DNA of 28,139 nt. Source: Pseudomonadota bacterium. GTDB taxonomy: Bacteria; Myxococcota; Bradymonadia; UBA4248. The notes below the pieces were generated by a model. The model searched no databases. It was not told the DNA's origin and saw only the letters and a program-made list of their open reading frames with translations. Location of the stretch: positions 1 through 28,139 of the forward strand of contig JAGACY010000081.1 of the NCBI GenBank assembly GCA_017613855.1. Reading direction: 5' to 3'. Shown here in pieces: positions 1 to 9,080 of the stretch (positions within the stretch are counted from its first letter, which is position 1; the number at the start of each line of letters is the position of its first letter). A program made the translations under genes and the position numbers.

Positions 1-3000
1 CAAAACGCATTTATTTCATTGCTCTTCTCGGAGTTCTTTCGTTTTATGGCTGCAGTGATGATTCGAGCGGCTCCTCAGGACAGGTTCCCCAGCCTTCTGT
101 AAATTGCACTGAGAATTCGGAGTGTGCCTCCGGGAAATGTCTGAATGATGGGATCTGTGCCACACTGGGCGATGATGGAGACTCATGTGACGACACCGTT
201 GTCTGCAAAGGAGATCTGCAATGCGTTTCGGGAAAATGTCAGTCTGACAGCACCAAGCCACCTGCTTCCAAGACGTGCGAGGAAGATTCGGAGTGTGATG
301 AAGGACAAACATGCCAGAACGGAACGTGTAAGTCCGAAAATCAAGGATGTCAGGACGATACGGAATGTGAAAACGGCGAAACGTGTATCGATGGCTCTTG
401 TGAGAAAAAGCATATACCCGGCAGCGGATCGTGCACAACTGATGAGGATTGCGCCGAAGAGGAAATCAATCGAATTTGTATGCCTGACAATACATGCGGT
501 CATTACGTCGGTTTGGGAGCAGACTGCGATGCAGATGCTCGCTGTGAGCCCGGCTATGAATGTATGGTATTTTGCTATGAATTGCTTCACCAGGATGATC
601 CCTGTGATCCCGAAGACACCCTTCATGTCTGCGATACCGACAACGGGATGATGTGCGTCGAAGGCTTTTGCCGACTCATGGAATATGACATTCAAATCGG
701 TAATGAGTGCAATAGTTATAAACAGTGCGGCGCCAATCTGACCTGTATCGACAACAAATGTAAGACAGTAAACGGCGACGGCGAAACCTGTGATGAAGAA
801 AACAATATCGTTTGTAATACGGGATTCTTTTGCAAGAATACCAAGTGCACTCCCAAAGGGAACGGATGCACTCAAACGTCAGACTGCACCGAAAAGGACT
901 CTTTCTGTTGTCTGGATGATTCGTGTGGCGCCAAAGGCTACTGTATCCCTTATGATGAGACCATCACGCATGATGAGATGTGCATGTTTAAGACCAAACC
1001 CGGCATTTTCGAGGCACAGATTCAATGCCGCTGGCAGCCCAATGATGGCGTAGAAACCGGATCGATCAATGTCGAGATGCCGCCGCTCGTCGGGCATTTT
1101 GGCAACAAAGAAGGTCTAAAGAATGTCATTGCCGTCTACTCGTACAGCCCGACGGTCATCCGCTTTATCAATCCCGATAATTGCAACACGCTCGAATCCA
1201 TTAAGGTAAGTTTGGACGGACGTTGGTACAATTACCCGGCCTCGGCCGATTTCGACGGCGATGGCTTGCTGGAATTTATTACGGTCACATCTAACAAAGT
1301 ATTTGTGTATAAGTGGGATGACACCGAAAAGAAACATAAGCAATGGATTTCCGTGGATGCCGATTTGCGTTCGACGCCGATGGTGTTCGATGTCGATGGC
1401 GATGGACTGGCTGAAATCGTCGGTCCTATGGGACATGTCATTAAGGTTCACCCCGATGGCAAGACAGATATCCTCTTTAATAATGATTTGTACAAAGATC
1501 CAGACGTTACGGGATCGGGCTATAGTGTCGAAGCCGGCAATGATGCCGCCCTGGGATATTTGCTGCCGGATGACTATCCGGGCGTTGCCCAGCTGGTTAC
1601 TGGCGAGGGGTTATATACTTGGGATAAATCCCAGAACACATGGAAAAAGCTGATATCCTACCCATTCCCAACGTACAAGACGCAGACCTGGGTGCGACAG
1701 TTCCCGGCATACGCCGACTTTGGTACTCCCGGTGCAACACCGGCGGGTTTCGATTTTACCAAGCTCGATGGCAAACCCGAAATCGTCATTTCCGGAAAAA
1801 GCCGCACAATGCTTTTTTCGATTGTAAAAAAAGGTGATGGTACCTACGAATCACAGGAAATCATGCATGTCACGGGCTTCAGTTATGGTGGCCCCGTTAC
1901 CATCGGCGACTTCAACAACGATGGACTTCCCGAAATCGGCATTGCCTCCTCCGGCCTTTTCGGCGTCTACGATCCCAAGTGCAAGGGCTATGAAGAAGGC
2001 AAGTGCGCCGATAAATACGTCCTCTGGGAACGCTGGAGCCAGGATAACAGCTCGGGTACAACCGGGTCATCTCTGTTTGACTTCGATGGCGACGGTCAGG
2101 CCGAAGCAGTTTATGCCGACGAATGCTTTACCCGTGTTTATGATGGTAAGAGCGGTAATGTACTTTTTAGTGCCAAACGTTCATCCGTCACCTCGATCGA
2201 AGGCCCAATCATTGCCGATATCGACGGCGACGGCAGTGCGGAAATTGTCATGGGATCTGATAACCCAGAACTCTGTCTGACAGATTCCGGCGAAAAAGTA
2301 TCTACTGGCGTCGATCCCATTCACGAGGGCATTCGCTGCGAAGCCGACGAAGATTGCCCGCTCGGCAAGAACTGCAATAAAACCATCAAACTATGCACGT
2401 GTACGACCGATGATGACTGCAATACACAATTCGCACCGGGCAAAACGACCTATCTGCAGCAATATGTGTGTACAACACCGATCCATCCGCAGGTCGGTAT
2501 GATGAAATATGATTCAACCAAAAACAAGCGTGTAAGAGTTAAAGAATTTGGTGCAAAACCGGATGGCTATAATAAAGATTACAAAGTCTGCCGCGCTACG
2601 CGCAAAACCATGGACATCGGCCATAATGACATGATGATCCTCAAAGATCGTCTCGACCGTTGGGTAAGTTCACGTACCATGTGGAACCAGCATGGGTATA
2701 ATATCATCAATATCGAAGACAGCGGCAAAGTCCCCACCGCAACCCAGTGGTTCAACAACTGGATCAAAAAACACACGGATCTAAAGATTGAAATCACAGG
2801 CGCACAACGACCGCTCTACAATAATTACCGTCTTAACAGCCAGGGTGCGTATGGGGCTGGAAAGGCACCTGATATCACGGGGCGTTTCCTGCCGGGATCT
2901 ATTTGTGGTACCTCCACAGGAGAAGACGGTCAGCAATACCATCTCATCAGCGGAAAACTCTGCAATCGTGGCACCAAACCTGTTGGACAGAATTTGCCGG

Positions 3001-3272
3001 CGACATTCTTCTACTATGATGAAAGCGCACCGAATCACCAGGGCAAAACCATCTGCACCTCCTATACCAAAGAGATCGTTGGTGTTGGCGAATGCAGTCT
3101 GGTTGGCTGTGAAATCAGCGAAGAAGAACTCAAGAATCTTGCCGGTCAAAAAGTTCTTCTGGTCTCCAATCTCGATGAACACGGCAATGCAAGCACCGTT
3201 GAATGCAATACCGATAACAATACAGATACGAGCCTCGTCGATAGCTGTGATGCTGAAATTATCATCAACTAA
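1..3272 (+). CDS. Cys-rich FG-GAP/VCBS-repeat lipoprotein, 5' partial
   Basis: The reading frame is open from base 3 to the stop at 3270-3272, so the gene starts just outside the window. The first visible residues, KRIYFIALLGVLSFYGCSDD, are a lipoprotein signal that matches the start of the next gene (MTNKRLFMAAILGILTLYGC), so only about three codons are missing. Next come several six-Cys-like units with CxxDxxC and GxCxxGxC spacing (about 100-960). A central part follows with at least five calcium-loop motifs of FG-GAP type: DFDGDG near 1250, DVDGDG near 1390, DFNNDG near 1910, DFDGDG near 2083 and DIDGDG near 2220. These suggest a beta-propeller surface protein. The C-terminal part has a TMWNQHGYNI motif near 2680, which I associate with FG-GAP proteins of this bacterial group. 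It is probably exported and bound to the outer membrane; ligand unknown. The gap to the next lipoprotein gene is 12 bases, so they are probably co-transcribed. Confidence 0.85.
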   Translation, partial: KRIYFIALLGVLSFYGCSDDSSGSSGQVPQPSVNCTENSECASGKCLNDGICATLGDDGDSCDDTVVCKGDLQCVSGKCQSDSTKPPASKTCEEDSECDEGQTCQNGTCKSENQGCQDDTECENGETCIDGSCEKKHIPGSGSCTTDEDCAEEEINRICMPDNTCGHYVGLGADCDADARCEPGYECMVFCYELLHQDDPCDPEDTLHVCDTDNGMMCVEGFCRLMEYDIQIGNECNSYKQCGANLTCIDNKCKTVNGDGETCDEENNIVCNTGFFCKNTKCTPKGNGCTQTSDCTEKDSFCCLDDSCGAKGYCIPYDETITHDEMCMFKTKPGIFEAQIQCRWQPNDGVETGSINVEMPPLVGHFGNKEGLKNVIAVYSYSPTVIRFINPDNCNTLESIKVSLDGRWYNYPASADFDGDGLLEFITVTSNKVFVYKWDDTEKKHKQWISVDADLRSTPMVFDVDGDGLAEIVGPMGHVIKVHPDGKTDILFNNDLYKDPDVTGSGYSVEAGNDAALGYLLPDDYPGVAQLVTGEGLYTWDKSQNTWKKLISYPFPTYKTQTWVRQFPAYADFGTPGATPAGFDFTKLDGKPEIVISGKSRTMLFSIVKKGDGTYESQEIMHVTGFSYGGPVTIGDFNNDGLPEIGIASSGLFGVYDPKCKGYEEGKCADKYVLWERWSQDNSSGTTGSSLFDFDGDGQAEAVYADECFTRVYDGKSGNVLFSAKRSSVTSIEGPIIADIDGDGSAEIVMGSDNPELCLTDSGEKVSTGVDPIHEGIRCEADEDCPLGKNCNKTIKLCTCTTDDDCNTQFAPGKTTYLQQYVCTTPIHPQVGMMKYDSTKNKRVRVKEFGAKPDGYNKDYKVCRATRKTMDIGHNDMMILKDRLDRWVSSRTMWNQHGYNIINIEDSGKVPTATQWFNNWIKKHTDLKIEITGAQRPLYNNYRLNSQGAYGAGKAPDITGRFLPGSICGTSTGEDGQQYHLISGKLCNRGTKPVGQNLPATFFYYDESAPNHQGKTICTSYTKEIVGVGECSLVGCEISEEELKNLAGQKVLLVSNLDEHGNASTVECNTDNNTDTSLVDSCDAEIIIN

Positions 3273-3284
3273 AGAGGAGTTTGT

Positions 3285-6200
3285 ATGACAAATAAACGAT
3301 TGTTTATGGCTGCCATTCTTGGAATTCTGACGCTATATGGATGCAGCGACGATTCAAACAAAAGAAGCACTACGCCTGCCACCCAATGCATCAGTGAGGC
3401 TGACTGCCCATCCGGAGTTTGCCTTGAAACAGGTGAATGCGCAGTTATGGTCGACGAAGGTGAGTCCTGCAACGAAATCAGACTCTGCAAAGACGAGTTA
3501 GAATGTGTTCAGGGCACATGCAAAGCAAAGGAGAATCCTGCACCTCCCGAATGTACAGGGGATACGGAATGTACAGACGGATTGGTCTGTATCAACGGTG
3601 AATGCAAAGAAAAAACGTCTAAATCCAGCGAACCCGCCTGGGAAGAAGCACAGGACTGCTCGCACACCCCATGTCCAAAGGGGTTTATCTGCGAACAGGA
3701 ACACCAAAAATGTGTACAACCCGTAGCCGATCAGGGTGACTGCAGCGGCAAATTTGCCTGGTGTGCCTTCGGAGAATGCAAGGATGGCGTGTGTTACTCG
3801 GATAATCCCGAAGAATATGCCAAAGTATCCGATAAAGATGGGGACACCATCGCCGACTATTACGAAAGCTGCGAGGAAGACACAGATAACGATGGCACTG
3901 TCAATTGCGAAGACCTGGACAGTGACGGCGATACCATCCCCGACTATATGGAATCCGGCAATGGCGGCGATTTGCTCGTCGAGCCCGCCAAGGCTGATGA
4001 ATATTTCATGTATCAATGCAGCGGCGATGCCTTCTGTCCGATATATGCATTCTTGACACAGGACAGCGATAATAATGGCATTCCCGACAACCCCTATCTT
4101 TATAGCGGTGACACCCCGGACAACCCAGAAGCCTTTTTGGTTGTCAAAGGGAGTGATGGTTCGACCAAGTATTATGTCGTTTATGATCAGGACAACGGTA
4201 AATGGAAAATCGTCAGTGTGACGGACGATGTCGTCGAAGAAGTCGGAGCTTATGTCGATACAGCTACCGGCAAAGTGATTGATAGCTCGGGGAATGTCGT
4301 TCAAATCACGAACGAGAACGGAGATCCCGAAGATTTAATCATCTCCTGGTCGGATATCGATAATGATACAATCCCCGATTACATGGACAACGATACCGAC
4401 GGGGATTCCACAATCGACACCGATGAGATCGCTGGCATAAAATCATCTGATCCCGATGGCGATCTGCACATGGGACGTGCCTGCGTTGAATCATGCGGAT
4501 GTAATGAAGGGGATTTGTGGTGTCCCGAAGGCGGACCTTCTTATCCATGGGATTCCGATGGCGACACAATTCCCGATTACCGGGATTTCGACAGCGACGG
4601 AGACGGAATTCTGGATCAGATTGAACTCGATTATGACTCCAATCACGATGGAACACTCGACCGGTATTCTCTCGACAGCGATGGCGATGGGATTCTGGAT
4701 TCTGAAGAAACAGACGAAACGACAAAAGAGCCCATTAAAAATGAAAATGGCGAATATTGCTTTACCTTAACGGATTGCGATTACGACGGATTGAGCGATA
4801 AAGAAGAACTGGAATGTAAATGTATCATTGATAAAGAAGAAAAAACATGTGCTTCCAATATTGCCAAACAGGATACCGACGGAGACAACGCCCCCGATGT
4901 CCTCGAGTGCGCACTCAAAACCGATCCCCAAGATCCCGCAAGCAACCCACAGGCTAACGGGCAATTCGTGTTCTATGCACCTTACGAAAAAGAGATTACT
5001 CCCAAAGTACAAAAGATGAGCTTCGAGACTGCCATCCAGGCCATCGATATGATGTATATATTCGACTCTTCATATACAATGCAGGAAGAAGCCGCATCCA
5101 TTCGGGATAACCTCCCCGGTATGATTCATGCCCTGGAATGTGTAAAGACCACAAAAGCCTGTACGCAAAATAAGGACTGCGATGTCCTCGAAGACAATTA
5201 TCTCGAAGGTAAATCTGACGAGGAAAAGGCTAAACTCAAAGGAGCCATCTGCTCGGAAAAAGGCGTCTGCATTCAGAATCCAGCCTACGAAGACACAGTC
5301 ACCATCGGCGAAAAAGAATTGAAGATCGAAGGCTGCTTTGATGATATGTGGACGGGACTTGGGATTTATACGTTCCTCGACACCTTTAGTCTTCAAATTC
5401 CAATTCAGGAAAGCAATCAATCCCATCTAGACTCCATGGTCAATTATTTAAATGCTAAAGTATCTTTAAATCATGCTGCTGGAGGATTTAACGGAAATTA
5501 TGAAGCCGCTTATCAGCCACCACTATGTGCGGTATTAAATCCGGGAGAAAATATGGATCTCTGTATGCACAAGAGCAGCCATATTTGGACAACCAATAAG
5601 GATTTCTGGATCACGGCCGATGAAAAAAAATGGGAATGCAATACCGATACGGCAACTAAAGTTGGCTGTGCTGGATTTAGAAAAAACGCCATTCGAATCA
5701 TTTTGCATGCTTTTGATGAAAATCAGTGCCTGCTCTATCTGAGCAATGTCTATGACTCGTTCTTTAAAGACTTTAGTGTGGATAAAGCCACCTGGATGGA
5801 TGAAAGCCAAAAACGATGCATGCGGTTCAAAAATGAAGTGGGTCAAATACTTCAGAACAAACGCGTGAGATACATCGGCCTGTACAGCGAGGCTTATGCA
5901 AACAATTTGCCCATGTATGATGAACAGGAAACCATGGAAACTGTTGCAAAGAAAATTGGAACAGATTCCGGCTCTGTCGATTCCGAAGGCAACCCCTTTG
6001 TTTACCTCGCTTTCGATTCAGGACTTGCAGCCAAAGCCGCCGAAGGCGTTCGCTCCATCGCCAAGCATATGCCCATGACCGTCACTTCGGACGTCCAGGA
6101 TATCGATGTCCCGGGTGTCTCCGAACTCATACAGCTCATGGATGTCATTCCTGACGGCGGCGAACTCGTACAAAACCGCCTCTGCGTCGAAGTCCAGGGA

Positions 6201-6449
6201 ACGATTAAGGAAGAACAGACCTGCGAACAGGATAATGGCGTAACCAAATGCGACGGCATCGATAACATGCTCCCCGGTAAGGTCGTTTGCTACAATGTCG
6301 TCCCCGTCGAAAAACAAAATAAATTCCAACCCACAGACAAAACTTCGATCTATCAGGCCCGCGTGATGGTGAAAGGCGATGGCTCTGTCCTCAATTCCGC
6401 CATCGTGTATTTCGTGGTTCCGCCTAAGACCTATCAACCGATTAATTAA
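3285..6449 (+). CDS. Thrombospondin type-3 repeat lipoprotein with VWA-like domain
   Basis: The start ATG follows an AAAGAGGAG ribosome-binding site that overlaps the stop of the previous gene. The 1054-residue product begins with a lipoprotein signal (lipobox LYGC, Cys about 20) and shares its signal and first Cys-rich units with the gene before, so the two are tandem relatives. Residues about 180-560 carry many DxDGD/DxDxDG loops followed by I(P/L)D, the calcium-binding pattern of thrombospondin type-3 repeats (for example DSDGDTIPDY). From about residue 585 there is a von Willebrand A-like segment with MMYIFDSSYTM. Asp594-Ser-Ser-x-Thr fits a MIDAS-like DxSxT metal site, though Thr replaces the usual last Ser. 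Known families of this make-up are calcium-stiffened surface stalks with an adhesive or sensing head. Its target is not visible. Six Cys-rich and TSP3 blocks make a paralogue-rich family likely elsewhere in the genome. Confidence 0.85.
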   Translation: MTNKRLFMAAILGILTLYGCSDDSNKRSTTPATQCISEADCPSGVCLETGECAVMVDEGESCNEIRLCKDELECVQGTCKAKENPAPPECTGDTECTDGLVCINGECKEKTSKSSEPAWEEAQDCSHTPCPKGFICEQEHQKCVQPVADQGDCSGKFAWCAFGECKDGVCYSDNPEEYAKVSDKDGDTIADYYESCEEDTDNDGTVNCEDLDSDGDTIPDYMESGNGGDLLVEPAKADEYFMYQCSGDAFCPIYAFLTQDSDNNGIPDNPYLYSGDTPDNPEAFLVVKGSDGSTKYYVVYDQDNGKWKIVSVTDDVVEEVGAYVDTATGKVIDSSGNVVQITNENGDPEDLIISWSDIDNDTIPDYMDNDTDGDSTIDTDEIAGIKSSDPDGDLHMGRACVESCGCNEGDLWCPEGGPSYPWDSDGDTIPDYRDFDSDGDGILDQIELDYDSNHDGTLDRYSLDSDGDGILDSEETDETTKEPIKNENGEYCFTLTDCDYDGLSDKEELECKCIIDKEEKTCASNIAKQDTDGDNAPDVLECALKTDPQDPASNPQANGQFVFYAPYEKEITPKVQKMSFETAIQAIDMMYIFDSSYTMQEEAASIRDNLPGMIHALECVKTTKACTQNKDCDVLEDNYLEGKSDEEKAKLKGAICSEKGVCIQNPAYEDTVTIGEKELKIEGCFDDMWTGLGIYTFLDTFSLQIPIQESNQSHLDSMVNYLNAKVSLNHAAGGFNGNYEAAYQPPLCAVLNPGENMDLCMHKSSHIWTTNKDFWITADEKKWECNTDTATKVGCAGFRKNAIRIILHAFDENQCLLYLSNVYDSFFKDFSVDKATWMDESQKRCMRFKNEVGQILQNKRVRYIGLYSEAYANNLPMYDEQETMETVAKKIGTDSGSVDSEGNPFVYLAFDSGLAAKAAEGVRSIAKHMPMTVTSDVQDIDVPGVSELIQLMDVIPDGGELVQNRLCVEVQGTIKEEQTCEQDNGVTKCDGIDNMLPGKVVCYNVVPVEKQNKFQPTDKTSIYQARVMVKGDGSVLNSAIVYFVVPPKTYQPIN

Positions 6450-6465
6450 TCCTGTCGTTTGTGAT

Positions 6466-6551
6466 CGCGCGCTATTCGGCCTTATGGCCGAATACGCCGC
6501 GCCTTGCGCATCTATCCGCCCTTTCGGCCGGATACGATGCGCATTTTTTTT
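6466..6551 (+). terminator. Paired bulged-C stem-loop element with T run (copy 1)
   Basis: Two stem-loops lie in tandem after the VWA-like gene. Hairpin A pairs TATTCGGCC (6473-6481) with GGCCGAATA (6486-6494) around loop TTAT. An outer GC-rich stem lies beyond C6495, which stays unpaired. Hairpin B pairs TGCGCATC (6505-6512) and TATCCG (6513-6518) with CGGATA (6529-6534) and GATGCGCA (6536-6543), again leaving one unpaired C (6535). Eight T follow (6544-6551), so hairpin B looks like a good factor-independent terminator separating the surface-protein genes from the alpha-glucan cluster. Related pairs occur at 11724-11800 and, reversed, at 24660-24722. Confidence 0.75.
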
Positions 6552-6568
6552 GGTTGAATTATCCCCCC

Positions 6569-6588
6569 GGGATACGAAATTTTATCCC
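6569..6588. promoter_or_regulatory. Small inverted repeat upstream of the amylase promoter
   Basis: GGGATA (6569-6574) and TATCCC (6583-6588) form a short dyad with 8 bases between arms. It sits between the terminator and the candidate -35 box of the amylase gene, where an operator could lie. The arms are short, so chance is possible. Confidence 0.25.
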
Positions 6589-6594
6589 CTGAGC

Positions 6595-6626
6595 TTGAAC
6601 AGAGAACCCAAATTCACGTATATAAG
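6595..6626 (+). promoter_or_regulatory. Candidate sigma-70-type promoter for the alpha-glucan cluster
   Basis: TTGAAC (6595-6600) and TATATA (6619-6624) are separated by 18 bases, close to the -35/-10 consensus. They stand about 40 bases upstream of the amylase ATG and just after the terminator, which is the expected place for the first promoter of this cluster. Called by eye. Confidence 0.45.
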
Positions 6627-6664
6627 AGAGGGCAATTGACTTGCTCAAATGCGTGGAGGAACGA

Positions 6665-9076
6665 ATGCGAAAATTGGCCGGACTCATTGTGTTGGCATGT
6701 CTTAGTTTGATTGGCTGCGAAGACTCCAACGATAAGCAAGCAATGTGCGATAAATATTGTGGTCACGGTGCGTGCTACTATAACGCCACTGCCGAAGTGT
6801 GTAACTGCGACAAAGAATACACCACAGACAGTGAAGGCTTATGCACATTGTGCAAATCGGGATACCATCTGGTCAAAACAGAATGTGTTCCGGACAGTAT
6901 CTGTACCGGACAATGCGAAGGTGAACACCGAACCTGCACCGTCGTCGGCAATACCCCACAATGCGGATGTGAAATGGGCTATGCCGGCAAGGATGTATGC
7001 ACCGCCACACAAGACTGCTTCACGACGTTCGTATACGAAAACCCCAATGCCACCGGCCAAAAAGTCTATGTGACTGGCAGTTTCGACGAATGGCAGCATT
7101 CGACGTATCAACTGGATGAACAATCACCCGGAAGATTTATCGGCACATTCCTCATTGACCCTGGCGTCTATAATTACAAATTTTTTGTTGCAGGATGGGG
7201 CAACGAAAATGGCTGGAAAACCGCAGGTGATGAAAATGGCGATGATCTCGCGCTTTGGATTCAGCCTTGCTCCAAAAAAGTCGGCCCAAAACTCAAGCTA
7301 TCATCATCACCCGTTGTCAGCAACAATACGGTTTCGTTTGATGTCTCTCTGGTGGATCCCTATCACTATGCTGGAGACGTAAAGATTCAGGTCGAAGCCA
7401 ATGGGATCGAAATCGCCTCCGTGCCGGGAACACTCATCCATATCCAAAACCCCATGGATGGGCGAAAAGGCGTATACGTCATCAAAGCTACCTCATCCAA
7501 CAACGTCGAAATCGAACCGCTTTACGTCCCGGTATGGAACGAATCAAAGCCATTTGACTGGGGCAGCGCGATTTTGTACTTCGCTTTTACCGATCGATTC
7601 TTTAACGGCAACACGCAAAATGACGCACCTCTCGGAATTGCAAACGATTGGATGGGCGGTGATTTCGCAGGCCTTCGCGCAAAGGTGGAAGCGGGGTATT
7701 TTGACCGACTGGGTGTGACGGCGCTCTGGATATCGTCGGTGAGCATGAACACTCAGAAAGCGGCAGGGACTGCTTCCGCGTATCACTCATACTGGCCGAT
7801 TACAACCGGTTATTCGGACAAAACAGCATCCATGTTTGCTGGGGCGCAGTCAAACGGCGTGGCATTGACGCCGATTGAGCCACATTTCGGCTCGCTCGAT
7901 GAACTCAGGGCACTTGTCAAATCATGTCATGACCGAGGTATCCGCGTACTCGTCGATTTCGCTGCCAATCATGTGGCCGACGACAGCCCCGTATATCTGC
8001 AGCATCCCGAATGGTTCAATTTTTCGGATCGCGCCGGCGATGACTCGATTCTGTGTGAAGGACCTTACGATGCACAGGGAAATCTGTCGCAGGCAAACTG
8101 GAATATCATCCCCGAAACGTGCTGGTTCGATCCCAATTTGCCCGACTTTAATTACAATCTGCCCGAAGTGCGTGAGTTTGTACTCGAACACGCCAAATGG
8201 CTGATTCGGACGACCGGAATTGATGGATTCCGCCTCGATGCCGTAAAACACATGCCGATTGAGTTCATCCGCGAACTGCGCATGAACATTGACGAAATGA
8301 TGGCTGCCAGCGGACAGACTTTTTATATCGTCGGTGAAACGTTCGATGGCGCATGGAAAATCAAACAGTATATCGGAAGTGCCTTGCTGCACGGGCAATT
8401 TGATTTTCCCCTCTACAACAAACTGCGCGAATCCATCATGAATGGTGACGGCAAATTCTGGGATCTCAAGGATTTTGTCACCGGTGATGAGGGAGATGGT
8501 TCCTATGGCAGCGCCATTATGAGTACTTTCCTGGGTAATCACGACGTCGCACGCGCGATTTCCCATATTCATCACGATGCCGAAGATAAAAAATCCAAGA
8601 ATCCCGAAGTCACTGACGCATGGGCCTATCGGCAGTTAAAGCTCGCGTGGGTGTTTTTGATGACCAGCCCCAATATCCCCATGATTTACTATGGCGATGA
8701 ATTCGGACTGGAAGGTGCCAATGACCCCGATAACAGGCGCATGATGAAATTCGACAACGCACTCAATCCACAGCAGGCCGATACACTTGCCCTTGTTCAA
8801 AAATTGGGTACACTCCGCCACGCGCATCCGGCCCTCTATCACGGCAAACGCCAGAATATCGATGCCTACGATCGCTCTTATATGTACTTAATGCAAGGAG
8901 ACGGGGAGACAATTCTGGTTGGCATCAGCGACAGTGATGAAGATCAGACCTATACTGTGAATGTGGGCACCAAAGGCTGGATCAATCTGCTCAACGAAAG
9001 TGAGCCCGTCTACGAAACAAATACCATTACTTTGACCAAAGACCGACATATCATCGTTTGGAAATTAAAGGATTAA
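6665..9076 (+). CDS. Secreted GH13 alpha-amylase lipoprotein with EGF-like and starch-binding-like modules
   Basis: I start at ATG 6665, which has GGAGGAA five bases upstream and begins a clean lipoprotein signal (MRKLAGLIVLACLSLIGC); the frame is open to TTG 6641 but that start has no such site. The 803-residue protein has a Cys-rich EGF-like part (about 20-115), a beta-sandwich of the AMPK/CBM48-CBM20 type with VYVTGSFDEW (about 125-195), a second sandwich-like linker (about 200-295), then a GH13 barrel. Catalytic motifs are complete: region I DFAANH (Asp431), region II GFRLDAVKH (nucleophile Asp525), region III GETFDG (acid/base Glu558) and region IV GNHD (Asp627). It should hydrolyse internal alpha-1,4 bonds of starch or glycogen on the cell surface or in the periplasm. 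A 4-base gap to the next gene indicates an operon with the debranching-type protein. Confidence 0.92.
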   Translation: MRKLAGLIVLACLSLIGCEDSNDKQAMCDKYCGHGACYYNATAEVCNCDKEYTTDSEGLCTLCKSGYHLVKTECVPDSICTGQCEGEHRTCTVVGNTPQCGCEMGYAGKDVCTATQDCFTTFVYENPNATGQKVYVTGSFDEWQHSTYQLDEQSPGRFIGTFLIDPGVYNYKFFVAGWGNENGWKTAGDENGDDLALWIQPCSKKVGPKLKLSSSPVVSNNTVSFDVSLVDPYHYAGDVKIQVEANGIEIASVPGTLIHIQNPMDGRKGVYVIKATSSNNVEIEPLYVPVWNESKPFDWGSAILYFAFTDRFFNGNTQNDAPLGIANDWMGGDFAGLRAKVEAGYFDRLGVTALWISSVSMNTQKAAGTASAYHSYWPITTGYSDKTASMFAGAQSNGVALTPIEPHFGSLDELRALVKSCHDRGIRVLVDFAANHVADDSPVYLQHPEWFNFSDRAGDDSILCEGPYDAQGNLSQANWNIIPETCWFDPNLPDFNYNLPEVREFVLEHAKWLIRTTGIDGFRLDAVKHMPIEFIRELRMNIDEMMAASGQTFYIVGETFDGAWKIKQYIGSALLHGQFDFPLYNKLRESIMNGDGKFWDLKDFVTGDEGDGSYGSAIMSTFLGNHDVARAISHIHHDAEDKKSKNPEVTDAWAYRQLKLAWVFLMTSPNIPMIYYGDEFGLEGANDPDNRRMMKFDNALNPQQADTLALVQKLGTLRHAHPALYHGKRQNIDAYDRSYMYLMQGDGETILVGISDSDEDQTYTVNVGTKGWINLLNESEPVYETNTITLTKDRHIIVWKLKD

Positions 9077-9080
9077 GCGC

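Noticed and set aside
480..3272. ATG 480 as the start of the FG-GAP lipoprotein gene
   Set aside because: The frame is open upstream to base 3 and encodes a lipoprotein signal like that of the next gene, so 480 is internal.
3498..4304. 268-codon minus-strand open frame within the TSP3/VWA gene
   Set aside because: It is the antisense of a repetitive Asp-rich coding region, which produces long open frames by composition; no start signal or known domain.
6641..6665. TTG 6641 as the amylase start
   Set aside because: No ribosome-binding site, whereas ATG 6665 has GGAGGAA and begins the signal peptide directly.
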